The notes below the pieces were generated by a model. That model was not told the DNA's origin. It ran no database searches and worked only from the letters and a program-made list of their open reading frames with translations. This document shows positions 23,287 to 24,684 of a stretch of DNA of 24,684 bases, piece after piece (the first letter of the stretch is position 1; each line of letters begins with the position of its first letter). The DNA comes from a virus: positions 1 through 24,684 of the IMG/VR virus record IMGVR_UViG_3300006805_000152, one strand, 5' to 3'. Position numbers and translations under genes: made by a program.

Positions 23287-23354
23287 GTATTAAAGAAAAG
23301 TTATATAGGGTATTAAACAAATCTTTGATAGGGTATTAAAGAAAAGTTTAAAGA
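23286..23354 (+). repeat. Three tandem 23-bp direct repeats
   Basis: GGTATTAAA recurs at 23286, 23309 and 23332, exactly 23 bp apart. Units 1 and 3 are identical over their first 17 bases (GGTATTAAAGAAAAGTT). Unit 2 keeps GGTATTAAA and the unit-end ATAG. The array fills the start of the only sizeable gap in the right half of the window, ahead of an AT-only tract and a promoter. An operator array or iteron-like protein-binding site is possible. No spacers are present, so it is not a CRISPR array. Confidence 0.8.
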
Positions 23355-23390
23355 TAATACTAATATATATATATAAATATATATAATTAA
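23355..23390 (+). other. AT-only tract next to the repeat array
   Basis: This stretch has one C and no G, and is mostly alternating TA (ATATATATATATAAATATAT). It would melt or bend easily. It lies between the 23-bp repeats and the promoter at 23392. I see no -33 box inside it. Confidence 0.6.
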
Positions 23391-23391
23391 G

Positions 23392-23401
23392 TATCTTTGC
23401 A
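23392..23401 (+). promoter_or_regulatory. Promoter (-7 TATCTTTGCA)
   Basis: TATCTTTGCA matches the extended -7 element of this phage. The expected start near 23405 leaves a leader of only about 10 nt before ATG 23415. The repeats lie 38-106 bp upstream of the -7 box, a place from which a bound protein could activate or repress. Confidence 0.65.
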
Positions 23402-23414
23402 TAAATCAAATACA

Positions 23415-23807
23415 ATGGAATTTAGATACATAGAAAAATTAGACTACGAAACGCTAGTTGAATGGTGGAGTTTTTGGAAATTCCCAGCTCCTCCTTTAGA
23501 AATGTTACCTGACTCTGGTGTGATTGTGAACAAAGATGGTGTTGATATATGTGCTGGTTTTATATATTTTACAAATAGTGAGACTTGTTGGATTGAGTTT
23601 ATCGTTTCAAATCCAAATGTAAGGCATAAAGAAGACCGTAGAGACGCGATAACTAATGTAATAGACATTTTATGCTCTATAGGTAAAAACAACGGTTATA
23701 CGATAGCTTATGCGTCTTTAAAAAACGAGGGGCTACAAAACAAGTATTTGGAGTGTGGTTTTTCAGAGGGAAGTAAAAATTGTAACGAATATATAAAAAG
23801 ATTATAA
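23415..23807 (+). CDS. GNAT-family N-acetyltransferase-like protein
   Basis: A 130-residue protein. The start at ATG 23415 is chosen because a TTG at 23397 lies inside the promoter. FRYIEKLDYETLVEWWSFWK followed by FPAPPLEMLPDSGVIVN is a typical opening of the small GNAT-like proteins I recall in phage genomes. WIEFIVSNPNVRHKEDRRDA forms the strand, loop and helix where GNAT enzymes bind acetyl-CoA, though the usual Q/RxxGxG/A loop is not clear. NKYLECGF matches the common YxxxGF close of the fold. It would transfer an acyl group to an unknown substrate. It has its own promoter and is followed by a virion gene after 1 bp. Confidence 0.7.
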   Translation: MEFRYIEKLDYETLVEWWSFWKFPAPPLEMLPDSGVIVNKDGVDICAGFIYFTNSETCWIEFIVSNPNVRHKEDRRDAITNVIDILCSIGKNNGYTIAYASLKNEGLQNKYLECGFSEGSKNCNEYIKRL

Positions 23808-23808
23808 T

Positions 23809-24363
23809 ATGGCAGCAATTACGAGTGCAGCTATAGCTGTAGCTGGAGGAGCTTATCAAGCTATCAGTTCTGCTAAACAAGCTAGTGAAGCTAAAAGTGC
23901 TTTAGAGAATTTAAAGATACCAGAGCCTACTAACATAGCTGAAGGGTTACAGGTTAGTACTATGGGTGCTGATTTACAAAGAGAAGAACTTGGTAGACAA
24001 TTTTCTACTGGTGTAGATGCTTTGAGAAGTGGAGGTATAAGAGGTATAGTAGGTGGTCTTAGTGGTTTAAATGCACAACAAAACGTTGCTAATAGACAAA
24101 TAGGAGCTGACTTAGATATGCAACAAAAACAAATAGACCAGATAAGAGCTCAAGATGAAGCTAGAATTCAAGGTGTAAAAGAACAAAGATACCAAGCCGA
24201 TGTTGCCGCTTTATCTTCGCAGTATAATGCTGGAAAAGAAGGTGTAATGCAAGGTGTTTCTGGTATGGCTCAAGGTGTTGCTAGTGGTGCTCAAATGATG
24301 CAAAGTCAAGCTAACTTTGATAAATCCCTAGATAAGGGTTTGTTATTAAACAATAAAGGATAA
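23809..24363 (+). CDS. Internal virion (ejection/cargo) type protein
   Basis: A 184-residue protein, Ala/Gly/Gln-rich and helical. The N-terminus is a weakly hydrophobic small-residue stretch (ITSAAIAVAGGAYQAISSAK). This is common in internal core proteins that are ejected with DNA and pass membranes. The middle (RQFSTGVDALRSGGIRGIVG, then GLSGLNAQQNV) and the long Gln-rich helix (DMQQKQIDQIRAQDEARIQG) resemble internal virion proteins of podoviruses. The C-terminal GMAQGVASGAQMMQSQ is again small-residue rich. Position after the tail genes and before another such protein supports the call. Confidence 0.65.
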   Translation: MAAITSAAIAVAGGAYQAISSAKQASEAKSALENLKIPEPTNIAEGLQVSTMGADLQREELGRQFSTGVDALRSGGIRGIVGGLSGLNAQQNVANRQIGADLDMQQKQIDQIRAQDEARIQGVKEQRYQADVAALSSQYNAGKEGVMQGVSGMAQGVASGAQMMQSQANFDKSLDKGLLLNNKG

Positions 24364-24366
24364 TAT

Positions 24367-24684
24367 ATGGCAATAGGTAAAGCGGGTGCTTTTGCTACAG
24401 TTACTGCACCAAATGTAGATTTTGGTAAGATAGCTTTAAACGCTCAACAAGCTCAACAAGCAGACTTTGAGATGATTAAAAGCATGATTCCAAAACCAGA
24501 AAAAAAAGAGGAATTAAAGTTAGAAAAGTTTGACGCTGATGTTCAAAAAACTGGTAACGGTGGATATGACGAATCTATAACTAAATATGTTGACGATGCT
24601 TTAACTGAAAATCTTGAGATAGATAAAGAAGCTGAAAGATTGGGTAGATATACACCAGAGTTATTAAATAGAAAACAAAAGTTA
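24367..24684 (+). CDS. Internal virion type protein, 3' end outside window
   Basis: A frame open from ATG 24367 to the right edge gives the first 106 residues. It starts 3 bp after the previous stop in the leader TAATATATG. The beginning (MAIGKAGAFATVTAPNVDFG, then KIALNAQQAQQADFEMI) resembles N-termini of internal or cargo virion proteins that I recall after the short Ala/Gly-rich gene in related phages. The rest is charged and probably helical (KPEKKEELKLEKFDADVQKT). In related phages such genes can be very long. The true length cannot be seen here. Confidence 0.6.
   Translation, partial: MAIGKAGAFATVTAPNVDFGKIALNAQQAQQADFEMIKSMIPKPEKKEELKLEKFDADVQKTGNGGYDESITKYVDDALTENLEIDKEAERLGRYTPELLNRKQKL

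Noticed and set aside
23286-23354. CRISPR array
   Set aside because: The repeats abut without spacers and there are only three. No cas genes are present.
1-24684. Stop-codon recoding as in some crAss-like phages
   Set aside because: TAA, TAG and TGA all end genes at sensible places. No gene reads through a stop, and no suppressor-type tRNA is present.
1-24684. Prophage or lysogeny signs (integrase, repressor, attachment site)
   Set aside because: None seen. The tRNAs are complete and clustered, without flanking duplication of a tRNA end.

Overview
The window is about 24.7 kb of AT-rich DNA holding the lysis and virion-structure half of a tailed phage. Every gene is on the + strand. The host is most likely a Bacteroidota bacterium, probably a flavobacterium. 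The promoters match the Bacteroidota -7 element TAnnTTTG. Start codons follow A/T-rich leaders with no Shine-Dalgarno sequence, and Arg is mostly AGA. The fibre repeats and holin also resemble Bacteroidota phage proteins. Large terminase, portal, capsid, ring-like proteins and a 1370-residue muzzle-like protein, with no tape measure or tail tube, point to a podovirus related to crAss-like phages. That placement rests on remembered family resemblance, not on a search.

Layout from left to right. (1) 2-3323: a tail fibre truncated at the left edge, ending in an S74 self-cleaving chaperone domain, then a small fibre-associated protein. (2) 3371-4721: a complete lysis cassette of holin, M15-type endolysin and u-spanin. 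(3) 4761-6165: a small coiled-coil protein with its own promoter and terminator, a 71-residue protein, a tandem GroES-like co-chaperonin and a candidate small terminase. (4) 6113-13301: large terminase, portal, scaffold and major capsid protein. A strong promoter drives scaffold and capsid, and a cUUCGg terminator closes the unit. (5) 13302-14052: a compact RNA region with a possible short structured transcript between a promoter and a terminator, then five tRNAs (Pro, Gln, His, Arg, Leu). (6) 14053-14826: a structural-type gene as its own transcription unit. (7) 14910-23286: two ring or adaptor proteins, the muzzle-like protein and three accessory surface or tail proteins. (8) 23287-23414: three 23-bp direct repeats, an AT-only stretch and a promoter. 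(9) 23415-24684: a GNAT-type acetyltransferase and two internal-virion-type proteins, the last cut by the right edge.

Together the genes cover DNA packaging, procapsid assembly, the portal-to-tail stack, receptor binding and lysis. Replication, lysogeny and regulatory protein genes are not in the window. The most unusual parts are the promoter/terminator-dense stretch behind the capsid gene, an aberrant tRNA-Leu, the tandem GroES-like protein, and the 23-bp repeat array beside an AT-only tract.
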